Shown in pieces: positions 33,351-46,882 of a stretch of DNA of 64,000 bases. The notes beneath the pieces were generated by a model. That model saw only the letters and a program-made list of their open reading frames with translations, searched no databases and was not told the origin of the DNA. Position 1 is the first letter of the stretch; each line of letters opens with the position of its first letter. A program made the translations under genes and the position numbers. The stretch is from Lagopus muta (lineage: Eukaryota; Chordata; Aves; Galliformes; Phasianidae): NCBI RefSeq assembly GCF_023343835.1, contig NC_064447.1, positions 9,320,501-9,384,500 of the forward strand. Reading direction: 5' to 3'.

Positions 33351-36300
33351 TACGGATGGCCTGCCTTCCCCGCGGGCTCCTCGCGGTCCTCCTGATTCCC
33401 TCACAGTGCACATCTTAAATAACAAACAACGAGTCTGCGGGGCAGGAGGCAAACCTGGAGGGCCTCAGCGCAGGTGGTAAATGGGAAACCAGCACTAGCA
33501 GCCCTGGCACCCCATGAGCAGAGCCCTGGGATGAGCCGCTGGGAGGGCTCGGCATCCAACCCCGAGCTGTCCGCTTCACACCTCACTCTTCCCCCGGCCC
33601 TTGGCAGGGGCTATGATATAACAGGTTTTGCATAGCTGCTAGACATCTTCCTAATAGTATCCCCTGTGAATTCTAAATTTCAGTCACAGCCTCTAAATTT
33701 TCATTAAGAGCAGTCACACAGAGAGAATGATGGATTAGATTTTATTGTTGGAAAATCTCCAGATAAAATTAAAGTGCTTCTTTCTTTTCTGAAACCTTTA
33801 CCTTCCCCCTGTGGTGCCCTATAAATAAGGTATCGAATAATGTTTGTCCTTTTGAATTCTGCCATCTTACATGTTTCACGCTCGCTCCTGACCGCTTTCC
33901 TTCAGCGCCGTCACTTGGCAGCTGCAGCCCATGGACACGCTGCCTCGTGGACCTCGCTGTGTAACAAAGCAGCCTGGCATTGTGCTCCAGTAGCATTTCA
34001 GGGGCAGAAGGGTTCTCCCAGCCTGAAAGGTTCTGCCTGGCCTTGCTGAGAAGAGGAAGGGTTTCCAAGAGGGACATAGTCTTGGTGAGACACAACTGCC
34101 CTATGGGATAGTGCCAGAGCAAAGACCCCCCGGCTGACTGTCACTGTCTCTGTAACTGTTTCCCTTCTTAAAAAAATCCTCAGAACTCTTCTTGTGCTGG
34201 TGGAAAAACCATACCTCAGCCAGGAACCAAACAGAACAGGATCTGAGTCTCATCCTCTCTGTTGCATTGTAATGTCAGCCCAAAGGAAGCAGTGCTGCCT
34301 TGGCCACTTGCAGCAAAGGAAAGAATCGTCGCGGAGTTTATTGGCCGCTTTTATTGGTTTGTCTGTGCCACGTTTTGCAGGCAGCTGTGCCAAGAGAACG
34401 CTGGGGCTTGCCAGAGACGAGGCCTCAGCAAGGTAGAGGTAAGCCCAAGAGAAGAGTGAAAGGCTGAAAGGAGGAACCTTGTAAATTTGGTACCAGCGAG
34501 GATGGAGGGGGGCCAGAGCTGACCAAAATCTGCCATGAAATGAACGAGATCGCAGCCTTCCCTGTGCAGGAGTCACAACACCCACAGCTGGGAGAGCGGC
34601 CAGTGTTATTTTTGGGCAAGCTTTATCCGAGCAGAGTCCAAGCAGAGTCCCAGTGAAGAGGAAGCAAGGGGGAGAGGTGAAGGCTTCTTTTTAGTTTGGA
34701 GAATGTGGAAGTGAGAAGCCATGGAAGCGCGATGCAAAGAGCTGGAGCAGCTCCTGTGGGCCTGAATACCTGTGGGGCATATGGATGAAGCAGATTCCCC
34801 ACCTGGCTGCGGGACAGCAAGGCCAGCATTCTGCAAATTCTGCTCAGCAGGGCTGGGGGCAGGATTTGGCTGCTTCCCATAAGGTCCTCCAGGAGGCGGG
34901 GAGCAAGGGGCATAGGCTAGTGCAGGACCTTTAACTCCATTTCCATTTGGGAGGGAGGTGTTGACATTTTAAATGCCGTGAATGATAGATAATTGGCAGT
35001 GTCTTGGATTCATGAAGTCACTGCAAAGCCAAAAAAAACCCTGCTGCTCTAGCCTGTCCCTATCCCATGCCCAAACGATAGGGTGGTGGAGCAGCTGCAG
35101 TCCCACATGTTGGGCACAAAACCCCTCCTCTGCCTCCCTGGGCTGCAGTGCTCTGGGTGAGAGCTTTGCACTGTGGGGCTGAGCTCCTCACCTGTGCCAG
35201 GCACAAAGAGCCCAGCAAGGATGAGGCAGGAGCAGTTCCCAAATGCAGCGCTGAGCTTTTAGGGCTGCCCCATGCCGTTGCTCAGTGCTGTGAAGGCAGG
35301 AAGTGGTCCTGCCACAAGAGATTCACACCCTGTGGATTATGGAGCAATCTGTAAGTTGTTTTGCCAATAGATCCTAATTTTCTCTCTCTCAGGCTAATCT
35401 GAATCTGAGTTTCACTTAGATAAGCCTCAGGAAGTGACACTGAAAGGAACAGCTCAAAGAAAGCATGGCCTTATCTCCACCCTGCATTCATTAGAATACA
35501 TCTTTTCCAAAGGTACTTTACATAAATACGTTAAGGACAAACCTTGGCTCACCTATAGGGACTCCATGTTATCAGTGAAGTCAGCAGGAGGCTTTTAGCT
35601 GGCCAAGAAGAGCACTGCTGCTGCCCTTAGGAGAATGCACCGAGAGCCAGAATCCTGGGATTCTATTCCAGCAGTACTCCACCACACCAGCCGTCCTGAC
35701 ATTTTCCTGTTCTCAAAACCCAAGTGATTAATGCTGAGTAACCGCAGGGGGATTTCTCAAGCTGCTGTGAAAGACCTGCTGCTTACTAACATGTGGAAGT
35801 TCACCTTGGAGAACACCAAGTGAACGCTGTGCTGAGCGTCGTGCTCTAAGGGCATATTTCAATTCGAATAGAAACTAAATGCTTCACAGCAATAGGGAAA
35901 TTATCTTCAGGAAAACCATCAAACTGAAGTTATGCCCAGGTAATTAGCTGGAGCTGTTGCATTACTGTTTGAATATGGAGAATGGCATGAACCTAGTCCA
36001 AAGACCGCCATGTATTGATATATCAATAAGAAATATCTTTCCTCTGGAATTCCTGATGGACTTTTGGAAAAAAAAAAAAAAAAAAAGCAACACAACTCTT
36101 TAAGAAAAACCATCCCAAAAATGCACTTCCAATTTTTTTTTTTTCCTTCATCCAAAATAAGGTTCTGATTTTTACCAACAACAATAATGCTAAAAAAGAC
36201 CTGGATTACCTCGAAAGCTATTTCGCTTTCACTCCATTCCTTTTGCCCCTCCACAGGGAAATCCTCAGTGCACTGCTTCCAAACATTAATGAACACCAGT

Positions 36301-36499
36301 CCTGTCTCTGTACCTTTCAGGCCCTGATTCACGATGATCATCCATAAATATTACTTTAAAAACTTTCCTGAGGAGTTCCCAGGGGCTGTGAGAGCAGCCC
36401 ATGTCAGGAAATGTCAGATATTTCTCCCTCTCCTCCCTGAGATGCTGGTAGCATGGTTGGAAAAGAACAGATGCGTTAAATGCCGGGAGATTTACAGCC
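33351..36499. other. Intergenic, no gene
   Basis: Mixed-composition unique sequence. An A-run (A20) lies near 36068-36086 and T-rich runs near 36134. The part around 36140-36360 is AT-rich with a GACC..CAACAACAATAATG patch resembling SOX-type sites. I see no exon or transposon. Confidence 0.4.
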
Positions 36500-36665
36500 C
36501 CCCCACCACACGGGAACCATAAAACGACAATTTGTTCAATTTCAAAAGCAGACCTCTGCCCGTTGCAGGACCTTTCATCACTGTTTATAAAGCTAGGCTT
36601 AAAAAGCCCAGGGTCTTTTATGATAAAACGAACCCAAGATTCGTTTTTCAAGCATTGCAGTGCTG
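36500..36665. promoter_or_regulatory. Candidate regulatory element with CDX/HOX-like words
   Basis: Contains CATAAAACGACAATTTG, CTGTTTATAAAGC and CTTTTATGATAAAACG. TTTATAA and TTTTATG are typical of posterior HOX/CDX sites. Unique, short and gene-free; function is inferred. Confidence 0.3.
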
Positions 36666-38280
36666 GCAGGATGGAGACGTGCAGCTGCAGGAGCATCCTG
36701 CTCTGGGCTGGCTCCTCCCTCCCTTGGGCATGGAGTTGTGACTCCCCTGGGCAGATTTTGGGTAGCGGGGCCAAGAGAGGTCAGAAATCCTAGTGGGGCA
36801 GGCTGAACACACACCAAGGTTGCTCCCAAATTCTGTGTGAGCCTTGGGTGACTGAGACAGTTGCACAACAGTGTGAGGAACTGCCCAAACACTTGTAGAC
36901 TGGAAGAACCGTCCTTCCTCCTGCTCCTGACCCAGGTCCTCCACCACCTCTATGACCACCACCATGTAGCCAAGATGCCATGCAGCTTTCCTGAGCCCTG
37001 TACATCCCCAGTCACAAAGCAAAAGGAGATTTTAGTGGCTTACTCAGATAGTTTCCTCACCTTCCCAGAGCCCCGTGGGGTTTAGATTTGGCCCCAGACC
37101 AAGCCCTAGATCACCCCATGTCCATACCTGAGGCGTGTGGTCTCTGTAGCATTGATTTGGCTCTGAATTTGGGGCTGAGAGTTCTGGCATCTCAGTCAGA
37201 ACCCAAGCAAGAAGTGAAGCTGGGCTATCCATGTAATGGATGAGCAAGAGCAGAGCTCTGCATTTATTGCTTGAGCAGTTTGAAGTGATTGTAATGCAGC
37301 CAGATTTATTTCTAATATACGGTGGTGGGCTTATTAAACTTCCAAAAGAGCTCTTAAAGTTGTCCTCTGGGGTTGAATGGCTGAACACAGCTACCTGCTT
37401 CTCCCAGGCTGCTGTGGACCAGCCCTCCTTTCATGCACTTGGTCCTTCCGCTCAGAAAGAGAAGATTCCCCAAAAGCACAAAGGGTTAAACCTATGGCCT
37501 GCCTTGTCCAGTCCCCCTCCCTTCTCCTCCAGTTTGCAAATGGTAGAAAGGAAAGGATTAAGGAGGAGAGATTTATGGGGTAGCCCATCATGGAGCCTCA
37601 GTTCACACTTTGATGATGGGGGACAGCCCCTCTCCAACAAAGGGGCCGTAAAGCATGCCCACCAGTGAGCTATCTACTGGGGAGAGCCAAATCCCTCCTT
37701 GGATTATTAAGGGCTCTGTGAGTCCTTGGAAAGAAAGGCTGCACTTTTTTTTATTGCTGCATTATTAATAAAGAGCTGGTGAAATACTTACTGCTGCTCC
37801 GTAAATCTTCCCGGGGCAGCAGTAGGTTGCACAGACATTTGGGCTGCAAGGAAAGGGAGGGGCCACTGGGCTTGACCTACAGCCCCTATCCCAGCTGTGT
37901 CCAGTGCCTCAGGACAGCCCAGCTCCACTCCCAGCTGTGCACAAGGAACTGTCCTCGAGGTGTCTTCTCATCCCCAGGGTGCCAGCAAAGGTCTCCACCT
38001 CAAGCCTTGCTGGGCTACGGGGTGGCCCTGACCCAAGGGTTCTTGGAGCCAGTCTGAAGGGCTGGGAACAGCAGAGCAGCAGGGACCAGCATTGGGGATG
38101 CAAAGCTGGCTACCAAGCCCCAGTCAGTAACAAACATCCAGCTTAGAGCTGGACTGTTGTCTTGCCCTATGCAACTCACACCCTCAGAATGCCACCAGAT
38201 GTGGCAGCTCCTTAGGCTCAGTACAGCTCACCCAACAGGGAAGAATAGGATGGCTTTAAAAACAATTTTTCACCCTTATA
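36666..38280. other. Intergenic, no gene
   Basis: Unique sequence. 37235-37345 is AT-rich and could be another small conserved block. No repeats are recognised. Confidence 0.4.
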
Positions 38281-38392
38281 CATATGTGTGATATGCATGC
38301 AATTTGTATATATATAATATAAATATTATCTATATATACACACATAAACAATTATATATACAATTATATATTTATATCATATATTTTAACAA
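38281..38392. repeat. AT-rich microsatellite tract
   Basis: About 110 bp of mixed TATA/ATAT/ACAC words, including TATATATAATATAAATATT. Confidence 0.85.
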
Positions 38393-38504
38393 GAGAGAGA
38401 GGAATTCATGGGCAAACACAAGTACCACCTTTACAGTGAGAGATGGCAAACACTGAGGTCAGCCTGGCACTACCCAGCAGCTGCTGCTCACTGTGGGCTC
38501 AAAG

Positions 38505-38625
38505 CATAGAACCCTAGAATCCTAGAATCATTCAGGTTGCAAAAGACCACTAAGATCACCAAGCCCAAGCCCAAAGCATCCCCACCATGCCCATCAAACC
38601 ACGTTGCTCAGTGTCACATCACACC
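38505..38625 (-). repeat. CR1 LINE fragment
   Basis: Antisense CR1 end: three CCTAGAAT-like words, then TCATTCAGGTTGCAAAAGAC and CACCATGCCCATCAAACCAC. Confidence 0.8.
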
Positions 38626-41600
38626 AGGGGGCTTAGATGTGGACCTCTCACTTCTGTACAGATGCTTTGCTCACATCGTGGGACTGACCCAAGCCAGCAC
38701 CTAGGATCACTTACCCCTGCAATGAAATGCATTTCTGTCCTCTTCTGAAACAGCAATGGAATCTCTGCTTGCAGGAGGGTGACTGATGGAGCATGGCACA
38801 TGGTGCTGCCCCCACGCCAGCACCTGCTTGGAATGAACACCCCCAAAAAGCTGCCAAAACCTGCAGTGCTGGCTGCCTTTGGGAAACAACAAAAATGAAC
38901 AGAGCCTCGTGACTACCACTGCCATCCAACACATGACAACAACAAAAAAGTTTCCTTCCTAATTTCAGCTTCTGGTCGTAAAATTTTACTTTCATGTAAC
39001 AGCATGAAATCTGCACAACAGGAGCAGGGGATTTTAATAAAAGGCAGAGTTGATGTAATACCCAAGCCAAGGTGTTTTTATAAGCCAGAAGAAGAGAGAC
39101 AGAAACACAGAAGGAAAATAATTTTCTTGAATTCCTTCCAGAAAGGAATTTTATTTAGATTTGCTTTAACCATACTGAAATTCTCCTTTTTCTTATTGCG
39201 TAGGTTTGCTCCACTTAAAAGCTGTCCCTCTTAGCCTCTGCATTAATGCCAGCAAATCCCAGCCCCTCATTTCTCTTTGTACCTCAGCCCCAATTAGTTT
39301 AAAACGTTTGCAGACCGGGAGCCATTGCCAGTGCATGTGGGGCCGTGGCTCTGAATTGCCCCAAATCCCAAACCAGTGTGATGCAAAGAGAGGTGCAAAG
39401 ATGCAAAGTAAGGAAAGATGCACCCAGCGAGCCCAGGACAATGGTGCTGGAGGAGCAGGGAACATTCCATTGGATGTCCCAAAACATGAGGCTGGAGAAG
39501 AGAATAATGCCTGCTGAAGGGCCAGGAACAGCTCTCAGCTCGGTGAAAAATGATTTCCCAATGCCCCCTGCTCTGGGGATTTTATGAGGGAAGATGGATC
39601 TTCCTATCTGTTTTCCTTTCTTCTTCATTTTTCAACTCTTGACCTACACTGCGAACAGAAACCTCCCGAGTGCAAACCTTCAGCAGAGGAAATGCTTCCT
39701 CCAGTTCATTTGTCTTCAGTGCAGCTGAGATGCACGGGGCTGCAGTGATGCACTCCCAGCCCTGCATCATCCCACATCCTCCCTGTTTGGTTTGCAGCAC
39801 CTCTAGCTGGGATGGAAAACAAGAATCAATGCAGATCAGACATGGGTTTTAGGTGCCTTGAAACCCATGATTCCCAGTTCAAGGGAACATACTGCCACAA
39901 GATGTTTTGCTTCCAGCATCACTCATGGTCCCTGGAAACCAGCACAGCAACGAGAGTGATGGGGACAGCACAGTGTGGAGTGCAGCCATCAGGGAGTTAT
40001 CCCAAACTGGATGGTTGGGAACCATGGCTTCTGCAGGAGGAAATTTCTGCCTAGAATTATGTTTCAAGTGGAAATAAGTAACATGACTGAATCTTGTATA
40101 ATTCGGATCTATGCTAGGTTCTTTGTTGCATTTTAGACAGCCCCAAATTGACCTTGTCCTGGGTGTACAGAGCAAGGATGAGGCAAGAGGGAAGGGGAAA
40201 AAAAAAGGCATGTCCAGCCCCAGCCTTTCTCCTTTCTCCCTGTAGTTTCATTCTGTTTTTCAGCATGGCAGGGCTCAGGCACCGCTGGGTGGCACTTACA
40301 CAGCATGAATTTCAAGCTGGATGCTTTGCTGTCCATGCAAAGCAAAACTGCTCGAGCTGTGGAAATGGCCACAGCAGCATCCCGGTTGCTGTCCCCCTTT
40401 CAGCAAGATATTTCCCTTCGGTTTACAGCAGCCCATGCTCCAGGGGATAAAACAACAACCACCACTGTTATTCTTTATGAAGGCAGCGAGAGGGCTGAAT
40501 AAGACAGGCTGCATCCAAAGCACAATATGAGATGAAAAAGACATCCAAGCTCCATGGCGCTAGATAAAACAAAGTGCACACAAAAAAAGAATCAAATGCT
40601 GAAATATGTATTACTTGTGGGTATGAATAGAACTGTCTATGTTTGCCTTGGAGACAGGGGGAAGGAGGCCAAGCAGTTTCATCTCAGCAGGTATTGCTTT
40701 TCAGCACAGAGGCACTGAGTGCTGCAAAGCCCTCCTGCCAGCCCTGCAGCCCCATGTGCCGATGGGGAGAGGTCATGAGTCTGTGCCCACATGGAATTTG
40801 AGGTGGGTCCTCACCATTCTGGGGTTGGGGGCTTTGGACCTCTGAAAGCAATGGGATGACATAAGGTAAGATAGGGTGATTGGTCTTTGGGTGAGCTGGG
40901 AAGAGCAAGGAGCTGGAGAGCAGGTAGCTGTGTTAATGCTGGAGCACACAGCGTGCTCAGGAGGGGGCACATCCTTATAGAGGAACTGAGGTGCAAAGCT
41001 TTGCACCTTCGTAAATGAACAAACACCAAGAAGAGCTGGGTTTTCACTCGTGGCAAAAGTTGATGTGGAAACGATTAAAAACAAAAACAAAATAACAAAC
41101 AACAGATATTTCAACGATGAAAATGGAAGAGGCTGGAAATCCAGTGACTCTCAGAAAATGTTCTTTTAAATCAGTTCAGCGTCATTTGCAGCCACCTCCC
41201 TGGCTCCAGATATGAGCCATCTCCCAGCCTCAGCCACATGCAGAAATCTGGAGTCTGACAGTGATGGATCGTGGAAGCAGCTGATGAATGTTGCTGCCTG
41301 TGGGAGGAGTGGGAGATGCTTCCTCGTGAATCCCTTCCTCCTGAACCAGGCACAGGCCACTCCAGGGTCACCTGTCTAGTGGTTTGGGTCCCAACCTTGT
41401 GGCTGCTGACCAGTGCTGCAAAGCCAGGTGGTCTGAGGGATGTTCCTCCAGCACCACCACCGTGTGCCTCGTGCACTGGGACTGACAACGTGGCTTTAAT
41501 GATATGGTCATAAATCATTCTGCCTATGGCAGCTGACATGAGCAGTGGTGTTGGGAATAGCATTGAATTTTCCAGGTGTAGAGAAACCTACAAGGTTGAC

Positions 41601-44400
41601 CCCTTGTTGGCCAGATGCATAGCAGCTCCAGTGCCACCAGCCACATCTCAGCCCACATCTTGTAGCACAGAGGTGGATGTCAATGAGACCCAATTGCAAT
41701 AGTCACCACTGGATGAAACCCCCAGTCCATGGAAGTTCAGGGATCTCTGGTGCCACAGGAGATGCTCTGGGGGCTGCAGAACACCCAAGGAGAAGCAATT
41801 GGGCAGCAATATTATGCAGAAATGGGATATGTCTTGTGACAGATTGGTTGATCAAAATGCATCCTGTTCCCCAGCTCTAATAATTTGGGAAGCTCATTTG
41901 CAGCCCTGGGAACAACCAGATAGCAATTTACAGAGCCTGAACACACTTTTCTGCCTGCTGGTCTTCCCCAGCCTCAGGTATCCATCACTCTCTCACCTCT
42001 CTGCAAGCAATGCTGCAATAACAGACAGGGTCCTGCACTAGTGTGAGTACTAAGCTGCACACAGGGATAGTGCTCCAGCAAGGAACCTGACTGGGATGGA
42101 TTCTTCCTGCTCCCATGGAGGGGAAATTCATGTTTTGAGCTTGGAGGGCTCTGGGATAGGGAAGGAGCTCCTGCAGCAATGGGCTGGTGGCTGCAAGCCT
42201 ATTAGAGCGTCACCCATCCCTGCTGCCTGTAGCTCGCATTCAGCCTGCTTGCATTCACCTTTTCCACCACCTATTGCATCCAGCAGCAGCAAGACCTAGT
42301 AAAAAAAGGGGATAAAAACCAAAAAGACACATGCCAATGCCCCATCATCAGAGCACAAGGCCTGCTGGCTGCAGATCGAAGGCTTTTGATCTTCCCTGAC
42401 CGTTCCTTTGTCTCTGCAATAGCAGTGACAGGAAAAGCAGCTGGGCAGTGCAGGACTTCGCCTGACAGAGGGGTTTCACCTGATGCTGGAAACAATGCCA
42501 TCCATAGAAGCCCACATTGTTACCTTGACATTTGGAAGCAATTACCTGCATGTTATGTAAAACTTTTATTAAACGACTGGAGAAATTCGGTAATGTGTTA
42601 ATCATCGGTTGAATGACATCTGCTTAATACCAGAGATTTTTGAACTGCGGGAGAAGGGTTCAGCAGTTCAGAATGATTACCAAAACATATTGCTCCTTTT
42701 TTCGTTCTCCTACGTGTTAATTTTTCAGATTTATTATCTTAGGCTCCCGCGTCTCGTATTTTCACTACATGTCAACATCTGTTATATCTCTGCGTTTCGC
42801 AGCTCTTTAGTCCTTGCTCCACGAAGCCTCAGGCACTGGGATGAGAGATGCAGCCAGCCCTAGCCCAGGGCTTATGTAATTTTCCAAACCAATCCTGAGG
42901 ACAATTAACAGGGAAGTTTGGCTGGAGGAGGCAATTCTGGTGTCCAGAAGGGATCGGTAGACGGACTCAAACTCAAGGAAACCCTTGGGTTTAAAGAAAA
43001 AACCTGGCTGTCAGGATGAGTCTTGGGAACAGCAAACTGGTTCTTTGAGGAACGTGGTGGGTGGAAATGTGTCATGGAGAGATGCTCACACCTCTCCCAC
43101 TCCTTTCCTTTGATCCAGCAGACCTGGAGTCACTGCGATTTCAAGGCACACAGCAAATCCCTCCAGGGACGCTCATCTTATGGAGATGCAGTCCAAGGGA
43201 AAAGGGGGGCTCTGTGTGAGCCAAGGATCTGGTGCCGATGTGTCTGTGGAGATCTGGAGCCTACAGCCTGGGTCTGGCAGGGAATGGCTGCCCTGTGTGG
43301 ACGGGAGACTGTCCCCACTGCCACTTCTGCTGTTGGTTCACCAAAGCCTCCATCCAGTCCTTGGCCTCCTCGGGGCTGTCCTTCTGCCATCACTCCCTAC
43401 ATGGGTGAGCTGTCCTGGTTTAACACCTCTCTAAGGCAACGCTTTACTTTCTGATGACTTTGCAGATTGTGCATTGTCCCATTGGCACTCAGGTCCAGGC
43501 CAGATCCCAGCCAGATGCCTGCTGGCACTGGGATGGGCAGGGGCATCCCTTCTTCAAAGCTGTACATTCTGGCAGTGACATTGCTCCTTCTGGCTGTGAT
43601 GTTCCTGCACACGTCCAGTGATGGAGGGTCTTGGATCCATCTGCAGTGCTGTTCCATGGCACATTGCATCTTTTCCTGGGTAAATGCCAGTGGCTGCACG
43701 AGGCAGTGCATTACCTCATAGCCTAAGGCAATAAGATGGAGACCAATGCCCAGCTTTGCTGGATGGGTGCAAGAACGGGCAGCTGCCCAAAAAACATCCA
43801 GATTGTTCGTAGGGAGAAATACAGAGTGTCTCACTGGGTTTGTATTGGGCGTAGAAGATGTACTGGCCCTTCACTGTGACTTTTATCCCTTCTCTATGAA
43901 ATATATGGACGTGCTAAAGCACAGCAGCACCACAGGTGCTTGCTGTGGGATGTGGTTCAGCAGTATAGGAATCAAAGTGCAGCAACGACAAAGATGGATA
44001 TTCATCTTTGAAGCTCTTGTAGGGAGAGTCCACTCTAATATGGTTTCATAGAATGCCTTTTTGCAGGTAATTTCCATGCTCTGTGCTGGGTCATGTTCCA
44101 CAAGATATGTGTATTATATATGAGCAGAAAAACTTTCAGCTCCCAGCTATCAAGCCACGCTGCTAATTTAAGCTTTTTTTATTATTATTTTGTTCCCTCA
44201 CCCATAATCTGCTCCTTCCCCAGTAAAAATTACGGATTCCATTTATCATTTTTTTCTGAGGGCTCCTACGCATCCCTGCGCCCTGTCTCCACGTAATGCT
44301 TCACGTAATGCAACCTTTCCCTCTGCCTTCCTGAGTAGTTTGGGTTATTTCTGTAACCTTATGTATTCTATCTGGATGGGTGGGAAATAATAAAAGGCAC
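38626..44400. other. Intergenic, no gene supported
   Basis: About 5.8 kb of unique sequence. 42500-42800 is AT-rich and exon-free and might be regulatory. Short open frames (such as a 145-codon one on the minus strand at 43397-43834) lack recognisable motifs. Confidence 0.4.
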
Positions 44401-44419
44401 ATCTTGAAAGGCCAGCCTG

Positions 44420-44545
44420 TAAAAGACCAGGACCTGAGCACCTGATGGAGCAGTAGGTGCCCCTTTCATTGCTGGGAGTTGGACCAGATGGCCTTTAAAG
44501 ATCCCTTCCAACTCAAACCATTCTATGATTCTGTGGTTCTCAACT
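44420..44545 (+). repeat. CR1 LINE 3' fragment
   Basis: Sense CR1 tail: GAGCACCTGATGGAGCAG, TGGACCAGATGGCCTTTAAA, and terminal CCATTCTATGATTCTGTGG. Confidence 0.88.
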
Positions 44546-45180
44546 CCCTCCCAGTCCCTGGGAAGACAAAGCAGTTAAAAGAAGTCATAAAACTGCTGGG
44601 AGAGCTGTGCATCCCCAGGGCCGTAGCCCAGGATCCATCTTCAGACAGCAGAAAGGTGCTTTGGAGGGATGTGCAGGAGCCTGCAGCACCAGGCAGCTAT
44701 ATCTAGGGATGCCATTCCTGCATGCTGCAATTTGTTGCATTTGTTGAAAAAAAAAAAATCCCACTTTTTTAATGTTTTAGAGGGCAGTAAACCAACTGCT
44801 CAGAAAGATTTCCCATGAACAGGAGAAGAAGTTTCCTCTAGAGCATTGTGTGCCCCCCAGCTCACAATTCAAGGTCTGACCTCACTTACAGGACCATGGC
44901 CTCTCTATCCTGCAGCATCTCCAGGAGGAAGGCACAGAATTCTTCCCAGCACACTCTTTCAAAGCCTGAGAAAGAGTACAAAGAAGGAAGATTAACACCT
45001 ATGTGAAAACTCAGCCAATGGCAAGAGTTTCTGGGAGACTGCAGTTCAGCCTTTCTTTTTTAAGTCTAGCCCTCAAGGACGCTGCTCCTCACTTAGAAAG
45101 GATTTTAGAGCTCTGAGCTCTGGCAGTAGTTCTCCTAATGCACAAATGTTTGACCTTGGATGACACCGACCTGCCAAAAA
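44546..45180. other. Intergenic, no feature recognised
   Basis: Unique sequence with an A12 run near 44746-44757. No exon or transposon seen. Confidence 0.45.
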
Positions 45181-45400
45181 AGCACGAAAAAAAAAAGGTG
45201 TTGCTGATATTTATTTATTTTATGCTCTGATTCCTCATTCATCATCAGGTAAATTCGCTCTTGGCAGCACCGGCAACTTCCTTAAACGCAGCCAAGGTGA
45301 CCACTAAAATTAGCATCAAATCCCAGCGACGCTTTACATCACGCTCACGTTATTTTTCACGGGGTGTTTTGCTCTTGTTGCGGCTCCGGGGGGACAGACC
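45181..45400. promoter_or_regulatory. Candidate conserved non-coding element
   Basis: Unique sequence with CATTCATCATCAGGTAAATT, ACTAAAATTAGCATC and CACGCTCACGTTATTTTTC. The CpGs it keeps (GCGACGC, CACGC) stand out from the AT-rich surroundings. Inference only. Confidence 0.3.
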
Positions 45401-46186
45401 TCGATGGGGGCAGTGCCCCTATGGGGACTGAGTGACCGGCACAAGCAGCCCCCAGCATCCCCACAAAATTCCTGTTCCACTGGAGATGTTCTCTCGCCTC
45501 TTGCCAAGCTGCGTTACGAAAACGTCTGAAGAAACAGCATCGGCTCAGACCTCAGACAGTAAAACATGATTTTCTTTCTCTCTCATAAATTTTTGCTTAA
45601 TGAAAAGTCCTTGAGGAGCTCATTTCTCTGTCGGGGCCAAGGAAAATAACCATGTGCGTGGCTGAGCAGCGCCAATAGCCATGAACGTGAGCAACGCTCT
45701 GCATGTCCTGGTGTTACTGAACATCTGCATCTGAACTCCTCAGAGACCTCCAGAGTGCTGAGCACTTCACACTGGCTGTCTCTGATGGTGCTGTCCTTGG
45801 AGCACCCAATGCTCCATTGCCATGCTTTTCCCATGGGCAGAAAGCACAGACTTCTCAGCAGACTATCATCTTATTTGGTTATGGCAGCAAGCAGTAGGGA
45901 TGCTTGGAGAATACGGCCCAGGTTGGGTGGTGCTGGATGAATGGACACATCCCTCTCAGGTTTTGAGCTAGAGAAGCCAGGCAGGTGATGCTATTCTGCA
46001 GTGTAATTAAATGTCATGGTCTAGGAGTAATCACAGCTCATTGAAACACAGTCCTGGTAATGGTGAGTGCTTTGCAGAGCTTTATAGCATGTGCAATGCC
46101 CCAGAACCTGGCAGCACAGTGCCAGGAGGAGTGGTTTGGGATGTGCCCAAAGGCTCTGTAGGCCTCTGTACACTCACAGCCTCACT
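45401..46186. other. Intergenic, no feature recognised
   Basis: Unique sequence without supported genes or repeats. Confidence 0.45.
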
Positions 46187-46412
46187 GCTTTATCCTAGAT
46201 TGCATATAAAGAGGAAATTGTTCATGCTAAGGGTGGTGAGGAACGGCACAGGGTGCCCAGACCAGTGGCGGTGCCTCATCCCTGCAGGCACCCACAGTCA
46301 GGCTGGACAGGGCTCTGAGCACTGATGGAGCTCTGGGTGTCCCTGCTCAGTGCAGGGAATGGGACCAGATGGCCTTTAGAGATCCCTTCCAACTCAATTC
46401 TATCATTCCTCA
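46187..46412 (+). repeat. CR1 LINE 3' fragment
   Basis: Sense CR1 tail of about 225 bp: CTAAGGGTGGTGAGGAACGG, TGGAGCTCTGGGTGTCCCTG, GGACCAGATGGCCTTTAGAG, then TTCCAACTCAATTCTATCATT. Confidence 0.9.
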
Positions 46413-46524
46413 TCCTCTGAGGAAGTTGCAAGCACAGATATACTTAAGCTGGGAAACAGAAGAGGGTCTCTAATCATCCCTTGCTGATTCCCCTGGCTAC
46501 ATCTTCCTGCCCAAGGACGTAGTG

Positions 46525-46592
46525 GAGGTGGGTTAATGGTTGGACTTGATGGTCTTAGTGGTATTTTCCAATCTGAATGATTCTATGATTCA
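46525..46592 (+). repeat. CR1 LINE 3' end
   Basis: TGGTTGGACTTGATGGTCTT, then GAATGATTCTATGATTCA. It belongs to a different CR1 subfamily from the copy just before it. Confidence 0.85.
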
Positions 46593-46594
46593 TT

Positions 46595-46742
46595 CTCCCT
46601 TGTCCTATCTCTGTCTGCCCATGTAAAAAGCTGTTCTTCCTCCTCTTATTTATAAGCTCCTGAAAGGCTGCAATCAGCTCTCCTTGGAGCCTTCCTTTCC
46701 CCAGCTGAATAACTCCAGCTCCCTCAGCCTTTGTAGCAGTGA
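46595..46742 (-). repeat. CR1 LINE internal fragment
   Basis: Antisense internal CR1: CCCTTGTCCTATCTCTGTC, AAGGCTGCAATCAGCTCTCC, and GCTGAATAACTCCAGCTCCC. It meets the preceding sense copy almost head to head. Confidence 0.82.
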
Positions 46743-46754
46743 CCCTTATTTTTC

Positions 46755-46882
46755 CATTAAAAACAAAAACAAAAACAAAAACAGACTAAAAAAACCCAAA
46801 CCAACCAAAAGAAAAAAAACAAAAAACAAAAACCAAAAACAAGGAAAGAAACCAGAAACATAAAAAAAAACACCAACCCCAG
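46755..46882. repeat. A-rich (AAAAAC)n tract
   Basis: About 125 bp starting with four AAAAAC units and decaying into A/C-only sequence, right after the antisense CR1 piece. Confidence 0.9.

Noticed and set aside
43397-43834. 145-codon minus-strand frame with possible continuation to 44100
   Set aside because: No recognisable domain. Frames on the opposite strand are equally long, so there is no support for a gene or an identifiable old element.
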